The notes under the pieces were generated by a model. That model ran no database searches and was not told the DNA's origin. It was given only the letters and a program-made list of their open reading frames with translations. DNA of 39,280 nt, from contig JAFAGU010000053.1 in the NCBI GenBank assembly GCA_019237595.1, positions 1 to 39,280 on the forward strand, written 5' to 3'. Source of the DNA: Betaproteobacteria bacterium (GTDB lineage: Bacteria; Pseudomonadota; Gammaproteobacteria; Burkholderiales; SG8-39). Shown here one piece after another: positions 1 to 8,054 of this stretch; the stretch's first letter is position 1, and each line of letters begins with the position of its first letter. The position numbers were made by a program, and so were the translations under genes.

Positions 1-642
1 GAGCCGCTCGTCGTAGGCGAGCGGGAGTGCGTCCACCGAGGCCGCGAGCGCATCCAGCCGCAGGCTCATGCCGGGAAAATCGATCGCGGGCAGCGCCTTC
101 AGCCGCTCGATGTCGCGCGCGAGCGCGCGGCGGATGGGCACGAATTGGGGGCGATCCGCGCGGTTGAGCCGAGATTCGGCAAGCTGGAGCGCCAGCAGCC
201 CGGCGCGCACATTGCCCGCGAGCTGCAGCTGCTGGGAGGCGATCGCGAGCACCTGCTCGATTTCCGCGAGCTGCCATTCGTCTCGCGTGCGCGAGAGCTC
301 CTGGTAGAGCGCCTCGAGCGCGAGCTGCTGGCTCTGCGACTCGGCGAGCCGGGTCTCGAGCTGCGCGATGCGCACCTGCGCCTCGCGCAGCGTCTCCTGC
401 GACTGGCGGGCGGCGCTGCGCGCGTCCCTCGCATCTGCCTCGACCTCGCGCAGCCGGCGGGCCACTTCCTCCTGCGTGCCGGCGATTCGGGAACGCGTAT
501 CGATCCACGCGGCGGCAAGGAGCGCCGAAAGCGCGACGAGCGCCAGCAAGACAAGCGCCGGCCGGTTGCGCCGCACCTTCCTTTCGACGGCTTCCGCAGC
601 GCTCGGCGTGGCGCTTTCCCGCTCGGATGGGCTTTCGCTCAT
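1..642 (-). CDS. hemX: HemX-like membrane protein (uroporphyrinogen III methyltransferase-like), partial
   Basis: The gene runs off the left edge, so only the first 214 codons are visible. A charged cytoplasmic N-terminus is followed by one transmembrane helix at about residues 28-47 (RPALVLLALVALSALLAAAW). A long, Gln/Glu/Arg-rich, probably coiled-coil stretch comes next at about 53-120. This layout is typical of the HemX family, whose members follow hemD in many proteobacteria and are not catalytic methyltransferases despite the name. The ATG overlaps the hemD stop as ATGA (639-642), so the gene is translationally coupled as the distal member of hemC-hemD-hemX. The identification rests on topology and position rather than on a catalytic motif. 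Confidence 0.8.
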   Translation of the reverse strand, partial: MSESPSERESATPSAAEAVERKVRRNRPALVLLALVALSALLAAAWIDTRSRIAGTQEEVARRLREVEADARDARSAARQSQETLREAQVRIAQLETRLAESQSQQLALEALYQELSRTRDEWQLAEIEQVLAIASQQLQLAGNVRAGLLALQLAESRLNRADRPQFVPIRRALARDIERLKALPAIDFPGMSLRLDALAASVDALPLAYDERL

Positions 643-1412
643 GGCGCCTGAAAGTATGCCACCAGCTCGCGGACGGTCTGCTCGTCGCCGGGCCCGCACA
701 CGCGTATCTCGCGCGCGCCGAGGCGCCGCGCCGCCTGTGCGATCCGCTCGTGCGGCACGAAGACCGGCGTCGCGGAGAGCCAGGTGCCGGCGGGCTCGCC
801 GAGGGCGCGAAGAAGGTTTTCGAGGCCCGCCGAAGACGAGCACGTCAGCGCATCCACACCCCCTTGGGCCCACGCTTTGGCGAGCGGCCGAAAGTCGCCC
901 CGGGGAGGCGAGCGCCGGTAACAGGCGGCATAGTCGACCTTCGCACCTCGCTTCGCGAGCGTGTCGCCCAGCAGCTCGCGCCCTCCGACGCCTCGAAATA
1001 TGATGACGCGCTTGCCCGACACGTTGCCGAGCTCGGGCAGCGCGAGCAGCGCTTCGCTGTCGGCGCCCTCTTCGGGCGAAACCACGGCCTTGATTCCGTG
1101 GCGCTCGAGCTCTCGCCGGCTCGCCGCGCCCACGGCCGCCGCGCGAAGCCCTGCAGGCCATTCGCGCCGCGAGCGCACGAGCGGGAGAGCCTTCTGCACG
1201 GCAGTCGGGCTCACGAATATGGCGAGGTCGTAGGCTTGAAGCTGCTCGATGGCGCGCTCGGCAGCCGGGTCGGAGACGTCGTCGATCTCCATGGCGGGAT
1301 AGACCAGCGCGGCGCCGCCCTCGGCCTCGATGCGCGCGGCAAGGCCACGGGCCTGCTCGCGCGGCCGGGTGACCACGATCGCGCGTCCTTCGAGGGGCCG
1401 TCTATTGGCCAA
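639..1412 (-). CDS. hemD: Uroporphyrinogen-III synthase
   Basis: HemD closes hydroxymethylbilane to uroporphyrinogen III with inversion of ring D, just after HemC in tetrapyrrole synthesis. The 257-residue product has the typical HemD opening (IVVTRPREQA), the FVSPTAVQ segment and the late TCSSSAGLENL segment. HemD is poorly conserved, so the position after hemC carries much of the weight. An ATG-started frame extends further upstream to 1592, but that part only shadows hemC. The TTG at 1410-1412, which overlaps the hemC stop by 11 bases, puts the start about 10 residues before the first conserved strand. The stop overlaps the hemX start (ATGA). Start confidence is moderate and gene identity high. 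Confidence 0.9.
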   Translation of the reverse strand: MANRRPLEGRAIVVTRPREQARGLAARIEAEGGAALVYPAMEIDDVSDPAAERAIEQLQAYDLAIFVSPTAVQKALPLVRSRREWPAGLRAAAVGAASRRELERHGIKAVVSPEEGADSEALLALPELGNVSGKRVIIFRGVGGRELLGDTLAKRGAKVDYAACYRRSPPRGDFRPLAKAWAQGGVDALTCSSSAGLENLLRALGEPAGTWLSATPVFVPHERIAQAARRLGAREIRVCGPGDEQTVRELVAYFQAP

Positions 1413-2328
1413 GCGCGGCGAGGATCGCTTCGGCACCGCCGCGGCGGAGCTCTTCGGCCGCCCGTCGTCCGAGCGCCTCGGGGTCGGAAGCGCTTCCCGA
1501 GCAATCGGCGCGCAGGATCCGCTTGCCATCGGGCGAACCCAGGACCGCGCGAACGCGCAGCGTCGCGCCCTGCGGCTCGGCATAGGCGCCAAGGGGCATC
1601 GTGCAGTTGCCGCCGAGCGCGAGACTCACTGCCCGCTCTGCCCGTACGCACGCGGAGCTCGACTCCTCGGCGAGCGCGGCGAGGAGCCGTGCGACATCAG
1701 GCCGCGCCGCCAGGCATTCGATGCCGAGCGCCCCCTGGCCCGGCGCCGGAAGCATCTCCTCGGGCGCAAGGCGCGCGCGGATGCGCGCCGCGAGGCCGAG
1801 GCGCGCCAAGCCGGCTGCGGCGAGCAGAACGGCGTCGTATTCGCCCGCGTCGAGCTTGCGCAGCCTCGTTTCCACGTTGCCGCGGAGAAGCTTCACCGTG
1901 ACATCGGGGCGCCTCGCGAGCAGCTGCGCCTGTCGGCGGAGACTGGACGTGCCCACAACGGCGCCCGCCGGCGCTGCGGCGAGCCCCGGGAGCGAGGCCG
2001 ATACCCATGCGTCGCGCGGATCCTCGCGCGCCGTGATCGCAGCGAGGATGAACCCGGGAGGAAGCTCGGCCGGGACGTCCTTGATGGAGTGCACCGCCAG
2101 GTCGGCACGGCCTTCCGCCATCGCCGCCTCGAGCTCCTTCACGAAGAGCCCCTTGCCTCCCGCCTCGTCCAGCCTCGTCTCGAGGAGCTCGTCGCCGCGC
2201 GTGCTGAGCGGCAGGAGCTCGACGGCGAGGCCCGGATGCGCGCTTTCGAGGCGCGCCTTCACGTGCTCGGCCTGCCAGAGGGCGAGGCGGCTCCGACGCG
2301 TGGCGATGACGAGCCGATTGCCGCTCAA
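1402..2328 (-). CDS. hemC: Porphobilinogen deaminase (hydroxymethylbilane synthase)
   Basis: HemC polymerises four porphobilinogen molecules into hydroxymethylbilane in the cytoplasm. The 308-residue protein is of normal family length. It shows the substrate segment HSIKDVP with catalytic Asp84, the Arg-rich GTSSLRRQAQ loop, LPAPGQGALGIE, and Cys242 in GGNCTMPLGAYA, which carries the dipyrromethane cofactor. The start chosen is TTG at 2326-2328, overlapping the algR stop as TTGA (2325-2328). It yields M-S-G-N-R-L-V-I-A-T-R, matching where the family begins; the longer upstream frame shadows algR. The gene is therefore likely translated from the algZ-algR transcript. Confidence 0.96.
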   Translation of the reverse strand: MSGNRLVIATRRSRLALWQAEHVKARLESAHPGLAVELLPLSTRGDELLETRLDEAGGKGLFVKELEAAMAEGRADLAVHSIKDVPAELPPGFILAAITAREDPRDAWVSASLPGLAAAPAGAVVGTSSLRRQAQLLARRPDVTVKLLRGNVETRLRKLDAGEYDAVLLAAAGLARLGLAARIRARLAPEEMLPAPGQGALGIECLAARPDVARLLAALAEESSSACVRAERAVSLALGGNCTMPLGAYAEPQGATLRVRAVLGSPDGKRILRADCSGSASDPEALGRRAAEELRRGGAEAILAALGQ

Positions 2329-3080
2329 AGCTTCTCCGCAATCGCGTCGCGCACCGTGGGCCACTGCCGCCGGCTCACCGGCAGGCGCTCGGCGAGGCCC
2401 TCGAGCACTACGGCCCACTGCCCGTCCTCCGATTCGCTCCCGCGCTCGAAGCCGCGGATGGCACTGCGCGACACGAGGCAGTTGCGGTGGATCCGCACGA
2501 AGCGCTCGCCGAACTCGCGCTCGAGCGCGACGAGCGATTCCTCGATGAGGTGCTCGGCGCCGCGCGTGCGCAGCGTGACGTACTTCTGCTCCGCGCGCAG
2601 GAACACGATGTCGCGCACCGGCACGAGCACGATGCGATGGCGCTCGGCGACCGAGAGGTATTCGCGCGGCTGGCCCGAGGCCCGGTCGAGCTGCTCGCGC
2701 GCGGGCGCATGGCCGGCCGCCGCCCGCTTGAGCGCGGCGGCGAGCCGGGCCGCCCGGACGGGCTTGAGGAGATAGTCGAGCGCATTGAGCTCGAAGGCCT
2801 GGACCGCGTGCCGGTCGTGCGCGGTCACGAAGACCACCGCCGGCGGGCGCTCGAGCGTGCACAGGTGGCGCGCCACTTCGAGCCCCTGCATGCCCGGCAT
2901 TTCGATGTCGAGGAGGACGACATCGGCGCCGCTCGCCGGAATGCGCTCGAGCGCTTCCATGCCGTGGGCCGCCTCGCCCGCGAGCTCGGTCGGAATCTCG
3001 CCGGCGACATCGGCGAGGAGCGCCTTCAGGCGCTCGCGCGCGAGCGCCTCGTCGTCCGCGATGAAGACGCGCAGGCTCAC
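2325..3080 (-). CDS. algR: LytTR-family response regulator, AlgR type
   Basis: The 251-residue protein has an N-terminal receiver (VFIADDEALAR acidic pocket, phospho-acceptor Asp58 in VVLLDIEMPG, conserved Lys in DYLLKPV). A C-terminal LytTR DNA-binding domain follows at about 145-245 (YVTLRT, FVRIHRNCLVSR). AlgR is known in pseudomonads and relatives as a regulator of type IV pili, alginate and virulence genes, partnered with the kinase AlgZ/FimS. Here it directly follows the matching kinase with a GTGA stop/start overlap (3077-3080) and precedes hemC, the same order as in Pseudomonas. The start is GTG, since the upstream ATG frame belongs to algZ sequence. The regulon in this organism cannot be read from the window. 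Confidence 0.92.
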   Translation of the reverse strand: MSLRVFIADDEALARERLKALLADVAGEIPTELAGEAAHGMEALERIPASGADVVLLDIEMPGMQGLEVARHLCTLERPPAVVFVTAHDRHAVQAFELNALDYLLKPVRAARLAAALKRAAAGHAPAREQLDRASGQPREYLSVAERHRIVLVPVRDIVFLRAEQKYVTLRTRGAEHLIEESLVALEREFGERFVRIHRNCLVSRSAIRGFERGSESEDGQWAVVLEGLAERLPVSRRQWPTVRDAIAEKL

Positions 3081-4162
3081 GCCGCCTCCGTGCGCGAGGC
3101 GTCGCCTTCTTTGCGCTCGCCGGCCGCGGCGGGGCGAGCCGGCAGCGCCATGGACGCGTCCGTGCGGTAGGGCAGGTCGATTTCCACGCAGTAGCGGCCG
3201 TCCTTCACGCTCGCCTCCATGCGCGCCTCGGCGTCGAAGAAGAGCGCGAGCCGCTCCCGGATATTCGCGATCGCGACGCGGTTTCCCGAGCGCCGCTGCT
3301 GCTCCTCGACCCACGGGTTCTCGATCCGCGCGAGCACGCGCGCGCCGCGCCGCTCGATGCGCACGAGGACTTCGGCGCTTCCGAGCGAAGGCTCGACGCC
3401 GTGGTACACCGCGTTCTCGAGGAGCGGCTGCAGCACGAGCGGCGGCAGCAGCGCGTCGAGCGGCGCCGCGTCGAGCTCCCACGCGATGCGCAGGCGCTCC
3501 CCCAGCCGGAGCTGCTCGATCTCGGCATAGCGCTCGAGGAGCGCGATCTCGTCGGCCAACCGCACGAAGCGCCGCGCGTCGGCCATGAGCGTGCGGAAGA
3601 GGTCCGCCAGGTCCTCGATGACGCGCTCGGCCTGGCGCGGGTCGCGCCGGATCACCGCCAGCACCGCGTTCAGGCTGTTGAACAGGAAATGCGGCCGGAT
3701 GCGCGCCTGCAGCGCCTGGAGGCGCGCTTCGGCGAGCGCAGGCGAGTACGCCCGGGCGAGCAGGCGTAAATAAGCGAGGAGCAGCGCCGCCGTTGGGATC
3801 GTGAACGCGAGGAGGCGTCCGAGCCCTGCGGGCGCTTCGCCGCCGAGCGCTGCCCAGCCGGCGCGAAGGGCCGTCGCGAGCGCCGCAGCGACGAGCAGCA
3901 CGCCGGCGCAGCCCCACAAGTACGGCAAGCGGCCAAGCACGATCGAAAGGGCGTACAGCGCGACGAGCACGCAGAGCAGCAGCGGCTCTGCATACGCCGC
4001 GGCCTGGGTGAAGCGCTCGACGCCCAACGCGAGCGTCGGCGTGGCAACGAAGGAACCGACGAGGAGAAGCGCGTTGACGCCTACGAGGATGCGCGCGACG
4101 ACCCCGAGGTTGCGAAAGTCCGGCAACAGGTCCGGGTATTCGTTTTGTCTTATACTGGCCAC
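3077..4162 (-). CDS. algZ: Sensor histidine kinase AlgZ/FimS (His_kinase/LytS type)
   Basis: The membrane sensor has about four hydrophobic segments in its first 135 residues. The LytS-type kinase region follows, with the phospho-acceptor His158 in the motif RPHFLFNSLN, an N-box-like LLENAVYHG and a degenerate C-terminal ATPase fold (NRVAIANIRERLALFF). It is the cognate kinase of the adjoining AlgR by order and overlap. The start is uncertain. GTG at 4160-4162 gives 361 residues; ATG at 4201 gives 374; and a TTG immediately before P-D-F-R-N-L-G-V is also possible, because the family often begins near that motif. The gene is divergent from argH, with the start regions of the two nearly touching. 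Confidence 0.88.
   Translation of the reverse strand: MASIRQNEYPDLLPDFRNLGVVARILVGVNALLLVGSFVATPTLALGVERFTQAAAYAEPLLLCVLVALYALSIVLGRLPYLWGCAGVLLVAAALATALRAGWAALGGEAPAGLGRLLAFTIPTAALLLAYLRLLARAYSPALAEARLQALQARIRPHFLFNSLNAVLAVIRRDPRQAERVIEDLADLFRTLMADARRFVRLADEIALLERYAEIEQLRLGERLRIAWELDAAPLDALLPPLVLQPLLENAVYHGVEPSLGSAEVLVRIERRGARVLARIENPWVEEQQRRSGNRVAIANIRERLALFFDAEARMEASVKDGRYCVEIDLPYRTDASMALPARPAAAGERKEGDASRTEAA
4149..4156. promoter_or_regulatory. Putative divergent -10 core between algZ and argH
   Basis: The only AT-rich spot between the two divergent genes reads TATACT on the + strand (4151-4156) and TATAAG on the - strand (4149-4154), two overlapping -10-like hexamers. A second + strand hexamer, TCTAAT (4202-4207), lies nine bases before the argH ATG and could drive a nearly leaderless argH mRNA. 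I see no convincing -35 for either. This is inference from sequence only. Confidence 0.35.
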
Positions 4163-4216
4163 GGGATGGGCAGCTCGCGCGCGTCGCTCCGACCCGCGCA
4201 TTCTAATCGTCCGGGA

Positions 4217-5617
4217 ATGGCCAAGAAGAAAGAGCTCTGGTCGGGCCGCTTCGCGAAGCGGCTGCGGCCGCAGGTGAAGGCGTTCACCGCATCGCTGCCG
4301 TTCGACAGGCGCCTCGCGCTGCACGACGTGCGTGCCTCGCTCGCACATGCGCGCATGCTCGGGGCATGCGGCATCCTCGCGCGCCGCGACCTCGCCGCCA
4401 TCGAGCGCGGGCTTGCCGCGGTGCGTCGCGAGATCGAGCGCGATCGCTTCGCCTGGTCGCGCGACGACGAGGACGTGCACCTCAACATCGAGCGCCGGCT
4501 CACCGCGCTCGTCGGCGACGCCGGCAAGAAGCTCCATACTGCGCGCTCGCGCTACGACCAGGTCGCGACCGATGTCCGGCTCTGGCTGCGCGACGAGATC
4601 GACAGCGGGCTGGACCGCCTCGCCGCGCTCGAGCGCGCGCTCCTCGCGCAGGCATCGCGCCATGCCGATCTCGTCATGCCGGGGTTCACCCACCTGCAGG
4701 TCGCGCAGCCCGTCACCTTCGGGCATCACCTGCTCGCCTACGTGGAGATGCTCGAGCGCGACCGCGAGCGCCTCTCGGAATGCCGCCGGCGAGTGAACCG
4801 CCTGCCGCTCGGCGCGGCAGCGCTCGCCGGAACCACGTTCCCGATCGATCGCGCCCGCGTAGCGCGCGAGCTCGGCTTCGAGGCCGTGGCGGAAAATTCG
4901 CTCGACGCCGTCTCCGATCGCGACTTCGCGATCGAGTACTGCGCCGCCGCTTCCCTCGCGATGGTGCACCTTTCGCGCCTGGCCGAGGAGCTCGTGCTCT
5001 GGGCGAGCCCGCGCTTCGGCTTCGTGCGGCTCCCGGAGGACTACTGCACCGGCTCGTCCATCATGCCGCAGAAGCGCAATCCGGACGTGCCGGAGCTCGT
5101 GCGCGGCAAGTCCTCACGCGTGGTGGGCGACTTGGTCACACTCCTCGCGCTCATGAAGGCGCAGCCGCTCGCCTATAACAAGGACAACCAGGAGGACAAG
5201 GAGCCGCTCTTCGACGCCGCGGACACCCTGAACGCATCGCTCGAGATCATGGCGGGCCTCGTCTCGGGCCTGCGGCCCGACGCCAAGGCGATGCGCGCCG
5301 CGCTTGCCCAAGGCCACGCCACGGCCACCGACCTCGCCGACTACCTGGTGCGCAAGGGCGTGCCTTTCCGCGACGCGCACGAAGCGGTGGGCCGTGCGGT
5401 CCGCGAGGCGGAGCGCTCCGGGAAGGACCTCGCCTCGCTGCCCCTTGCGACGCTGAAGCGCTTCTCCGCGTCGATCGACGCGGATGTGCGCCGGGTGCTC
5501 ACGCCCGAGGGGTCGGTCGCGGCGCGCGACCACTTCGGCGCCACGTCGCCGCGGCAAGTGCGCCAGGCGATCGCACGAGCGCGTGAGCGCCTCAAGGGCA
5601 GAGGCTCGAGAGCGTGA
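4217..5617 (+). CDS. argH: Argininosuccinate lyase
   Basis: ArgH cleaves argininosuccinate to arginine and fumarate, the last step of arginine synthesis. From ATG 4217 the protein has 466 residues, the usual length. It contains the general-acid/base region GFTHLQVAQPVTFGHH (Thr158, His159) and the flexible catalytic serine loop with the signature GSSIMPQKRNPD (Ser280/Ser281). In the substrate-binding motif normally read as SRNDQVATD, residue 113 is Tyr (codon TAC, 4553-4555) instead of the near-invariant Asn; the rest of the enzyme looks intact. No Shine-Dalgarno precedes the start. The ORF can be extended upstream in frame, but the family begins near M-A-K-K-K-E-L-W-S-G-R-F. The stop overlaps the next gene as GTGA. 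Confidence 0.95.
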   Translation: MAKKKELWSGRFAKRLRPQVKAFTASLPFDRRLALHDVRASLAHARMLGACGILARRDLAAIERGLAAVRREIERDRFAWSRDDEDVHLNIERRLTALVGDAGKKLHTARSRYDQVATDVRLWLRDEIDSGLDRLAALERALLAQASRHADLVMPGFTHLQVAQPVTFGHHLLAYVEMLERDRERLSECRRRVNRLPLGAAALAGTTFPIDRARVARELGFEAVAENSLDAVSDRDFAIEYCAAASLAMVHLSRLAEELVLWASPRFGFVRLPEDYCTGSSIMPQKRNPDVPELVRGKSSRVVGDLVTLLALMKAQPLAYNKDNQEDKEPLFDAADTLNASLEIMAGLVSGLRPDAKAMRAALAQGHATATDLADYLVRKGVPFRDAHEAVGRAVREAERSGKDLASLPLATLKRFSASIDADVRRVLTPEGSVAARDHFGATSPRQVRQAIARARERLKGRGSRA

Positions 5618-6909
5618 CCGCCCGGCCAACGCTCACGCAGATCGGCAAGTATCCGGTCCTGCGCAAGCTCGGGGAAGGCGCCACCTCGGAGGTCTACCTC
5701 TCCCACGATCCCTTCAACGATCGCGACGTGGCGATCAAGGTCGCCTTTCCCGAGACCTTCGAGGACCCGGAGCGCGGCAAGCTCTACCGCAAGCTCTTCC
5801 TCACGGAGGCGTCGCTCGCCGGCAAGCTCCAGCACCCGCACATCTGCCAGATCTTCGACGCCGTGGCCGACGACCAGCTCCACTACATCGTGATGGAATA
5901 CGTGGGCGGCGGCACGCTGGAGCGGTTTTGCCGCACCGAGATGCTGCTGCCGGTCGACAAGGTCGTCGAGATCGTCTTCAAGTGCACGCGCGCGCTCGAG
6001 TACGCGCACAAGCTCGGCGTCACGCACCGCGACATCAAGCCGGCGAACATCCTTTACCTCGGCGACACGGACGTGAAGATCACCGACTTCGGCGCCGCGC
6101 TCATCGCTTCCGGCGACACCACGCAGGTGAGCGCGATCGGCTCGCCCGCGTACATGTCGCCCGAGCAGGTGAAGGAGCACCCGCTCGACCACCAGACCGA
6201 TATCTACTCCGTCGGCGTGGTGATGTACCACCTGCTCACGGGCCGCCTGCCCTTCCAGGCGGTGAACAACTTCAGCCTCATCTACCAGATCACCAACGTG
6301 GAGCCCGAGCCGCCGTCCACGTTCCGGCCCGAGATCCCGCCCGCGCTGAACGAGATCGTCCGCCATGCCATGGCGAAGGACCTCGAGGCGCGCTACCGCA
6401 CCTGGGAGAGCTTCTCGCTCGACCTCGCCGAGGCCTTCCGGGCGCAATACAAGGGCGCCCACAAGGCGCAGGAATTCGCCGACTCCGACAAGTTCGAGAC
6501 GCTTCGCAAGCTTGCCTTCTTCAACCACTTCTCGGACGCGGAGCTCTGGGAAGTGGCGCGCATCTCGAGCTGGCGCCACGCCTCGAGCGGCGAGGTGCTC
6601 ATGAAGGAGGGCGAGGTCGGCGATTTCTTCTGCATCCTCGCCGACGGCCAGGTGAAGGTGACGAAGAAGGGCAAGCTCCTCAACCTGCTGCGCTCGGGCG
6701 AGCCGTTCGGCGAAATGGCGTACCTCACCAAGGGCGAGCAGGTGCGCGGCGCCGACGTCACCGTCATGAACGACGCCAACATCATCTCGGTGCCCACGCC
6801 CGCGCTCTCGCAGGCGAGCGATGGGTGCCGGCACAAGTTCGACCGCGCGTTCATGGAAATCCTGGTGGAGCGCCTTTCCATGGCGAACCTGCGCCTGTCG
6901 GGGGTCTAG
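5614..6909 (+). CDS. Serine/threonine protein kinase with C-terminal cyclic-nucleotide-binding-like domain
   Basis: This 431-residue soluble protein has a complete Hanks-type kinase domain at about 10-280: glycine loop GEGATSEVYL (20-29), ATP-binding Lys42 in AIKV, catalytic HRDIKPAN (Asp140, Asn145), DFG (158-160) and an APE-like SPEQ. A cNMP-binding-like fold follows at about 300-400, with the phosphate-cassette motif FGEMAYL (365-371) and an Arg at 378. The residue after that Arg is Gly rather than the usual small polar residue or Ala, so cAMP/cGMP binding is not assured. No transmembrane segment is apparent. The GTG start overlaps the argH stop (5614-5617), so it is probably cotranscribed with argH. 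Substrates are unknown; the downstream fructosamine-kinase-family gene may be functionally linked. Confidence 0.9.
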   Translation: MTARPTLTQIGKYPVLRKLGEGATSEVYLSHDPFNDRDVAIKVAFPETFEDPERGKLYRKLFLTEASLAGKLQHPHICQIFDAVADDQLHYIVMEYVGGGTLERFCRTEMLLPVDKVVEIVFKCTRALEYAHKLGVTHRDIKPANILYLGDTDVKITDFGAALIASGDTTQVSAIGSPAYMSPEQVKEHPLDHQTDIYSVGVVMYHLLTGRLPFQAVNNFSLIYQITNVEPEPPSTFRPEIPPALNEIVRHAMAKDLEARYRTWESFSLDLAEAFRAQYKGAHKAQEFADSDKFETLRKLAFFNHFSDAELWEVARISSWRHASSGEVLMKEGEVGDFFCILADGQVKVTKKGKLLNLLRSGEPFGEMAYLTKGEQVRGADVTVMNDANIISVPTPALSQASDGCRHKFDRAFMEILVERLSMANLRLSGV

Positions 6910-7747
6910 CACGGCGAGGCTCGACGAGGCGCTCAAGCGGGCGCTCGGCATCGAGGCGGCGACGCGGCTTCCGGGCGGCGGCATTCTCGATTGCTACTGG
7001 GTCTCGATCGGCGGCGAGGAGCGGTTCCTGAAGACCGGCCTCGCGCGCCACGCCGATCGCTTTGCGGCGGAAGCGGACGGCCTGCGGGCGCTCCTCGAGG
7101 CCGGCGTACGCGCCCCCCGAACCTTCGGCGCCGGCGTGGCCGGCGCGCAGGCTTACCTCGTCATCGAGCACCTCGAGCTGCACCAGGAGGGCGACTTCGC
7201 GGCCTTGGGCGCGATGCTCGCGAGGCTCCATGGCGCCGCCGGAACGCGCTATGGATGGTCTCGCGACAACTACATCGGCGCGACGGAGCAGGAAAACGCA
7301 TGGGCCGAAGAGTGGCCGGCCTTCTTCCGGGAGCGCAGGCTCCGCCCGCAAATCGCCCTCGCCCAGCGCAACGGCTTTTCGCTCGAATGCGATTTCGTCC
7401 TGGACAACCTGGACAAGCTCCTCGGTCATGGCCCGCGGCCTTCGCTCCTGCACGGCGACCTCTGGAGCGGGAACGCCGGCTTCCATCGCGGCGAGCCGGT
7501 CCTCTTCGATCCGGCGGTGTACTACGGCGATCGCGAATGCGACCTCGCGATGACGGAGCTCTTCGGGGGATTTCCGGCGGACTTCTACGCTTCCTACGCG
7601 AAGGAATTACCGCTGGACGCCGGGTACGGGAAGCGCAAGCACCTCTACAACCTGTATCACCTGCTCAACCACCTCAACATCTTCGGCGGCGGCTACCTCG
7701 GGCAGGTGAGCTCGACGCTAGGCCTTTTGCGGAGCTTCCTGCAGTAG
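6821..7747 (+). CDS. Fructosamine kinase family protein (YniA-like)
   Basis: Family members phosphorylate ketosamine adducts on glycated amines or act as related aminoglycoside-kinase-fold enzymes. Visible motifs are FLKTG (ATP Lys region), AEADGLRALLEAG, catalytic SLLHGDLWSGNAG and metal-binding LFDPAVYYGDRECDLAM, all matching YniA/FN3K. Homology begins near codon 31, at A-R-L-D-E-A-L-K. The only ATG/GTG/TTG in frame before the conserved region is the ATG at 6821, which lies 89 bases inside the kinase gene and would add about 30 residues of low-quality sequence. The actual start may be a non-standard codon just after the kinase stop, for example ACG at 6911. The 3' end overlaps grxD on the opposite strand by 30 bases. 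Confidence 0.85.
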   Translation: MGAGTSSTARSWKSWWSAFPWRTCACRGSSTARLDEALKRALGIEAATRLPGGGILDCYWVSIGGEERFLKTGLARHADRFAAEADGLRALLEAGVRAPRTFGAGVAGAQAYLVIEHLELHQEGDFAALGAMLARLHGAAGTRYGWSRDNYIGATEQENAWAEEWPAFFRERRLRPQIALAQRNGFSLECDFVLDNLDKLLGHGPRPSLLHGDLWSGNAGFHRGEPVLFDPAVYYGDRECDLAMTELFGGFPADFYASYAKELPLDAGYGKRKHLYNLYHLLNHLNIFGGGYLGQVSSTLGLLRSFLQ

Positions 7748-8041
7748 CTTCTGCAGCTCGCCGGACTGGTACATCTCCTTCATGATGTCCGAGCCGCCGA
7801 CGAACTCGCCGTTCACGTAGAGCTGCGGGATGGTGGGCCAGTTGGCGTACTCCTTGATGCCCTGGCGGATTTCCGGGTCGGCAAGGACGTTCACGTGCGC
7901 GAAGTCCTGCACGCCGCAGGCATTGAGCACCTGGACGGCGAGCGACGAAAAACCGCATTGGGGGAACTGCGGTGTGCCCTTCATGTAGAGGACGACGCGG
8001 TTTCCCGTGACCTGCTGCTTGATGCGCTCTTGGGTATCCAT
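7718..8041 (-). CDS. grxD: Monothiol glutaredoxin Grx4/GrxD
   Basis: The 107-residue protein carries the monothiol active site CGFS (Cys29) preceded by KGTPQFPQ, with the glutathione-binding segments WPTIPQLYVNGEFVGG and SDI downstream. Grx4-type proteins bind [2Fe-2S] clusters as homodimers or with BolA and deliver them to client proteins. The start at 8041 gives M-D-T-Q-E-R-I-K-Q-Q, as in other GrxD proteins; a second in-frame ATG at 8050 would add three residues. A -10-like TAAAAT (8049-8054, - strand) lies seven bases upstream of the 8041 ATG and overlaps the prmC stop, which favours the shorter start. The gene ends inside the 3' end of the + strand fructosamine kinase gene. Confidence 0.95.
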   Translation of the reverse strand: MDTQERIKQQVTGNRVVLYMKGTPQFPQCGFSSLAVQVLNACGVQDFAHVNVLADPEIRQGIKEYANWPTIPQLYVNGEFVGGSDIMKEMYQSGELQKLLQEAPQKA

Positions 8042-8048
8042 GCCCGCC

Positions 8049-8054
8049 ATTTTA
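8049..8054 (-). promoter_or_regulatory. Putative -10 of a leaderless grxD promoter
   Basis: TAAAAT on the - strand ends seven bases before the grxD ATG (8041), and no Shine-Dalgarno is present. A transcript would start at or almost at the ATG. The hexamer overlaps the prmC TAA stop. No clear -35 is visible. Confidence 0.4.

Noticed and set aside
1402..2862. A 486-codon frame that would make hemC start inside algR
   Set aside because: Only the part from TTG 2328 resembles porphobilinogen deaminase; the rest is the shadow of algR in another frame. The TTGA overlap explains the start.
5614..7747. Kinase and fructosamine kinase as a single frameshifted gene
   Set aside because: Both are complete alone: the kinase ends after a full cNMP-like domain, and the second protein is close to family length from about 6911. 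A fusion is possible but not needed.
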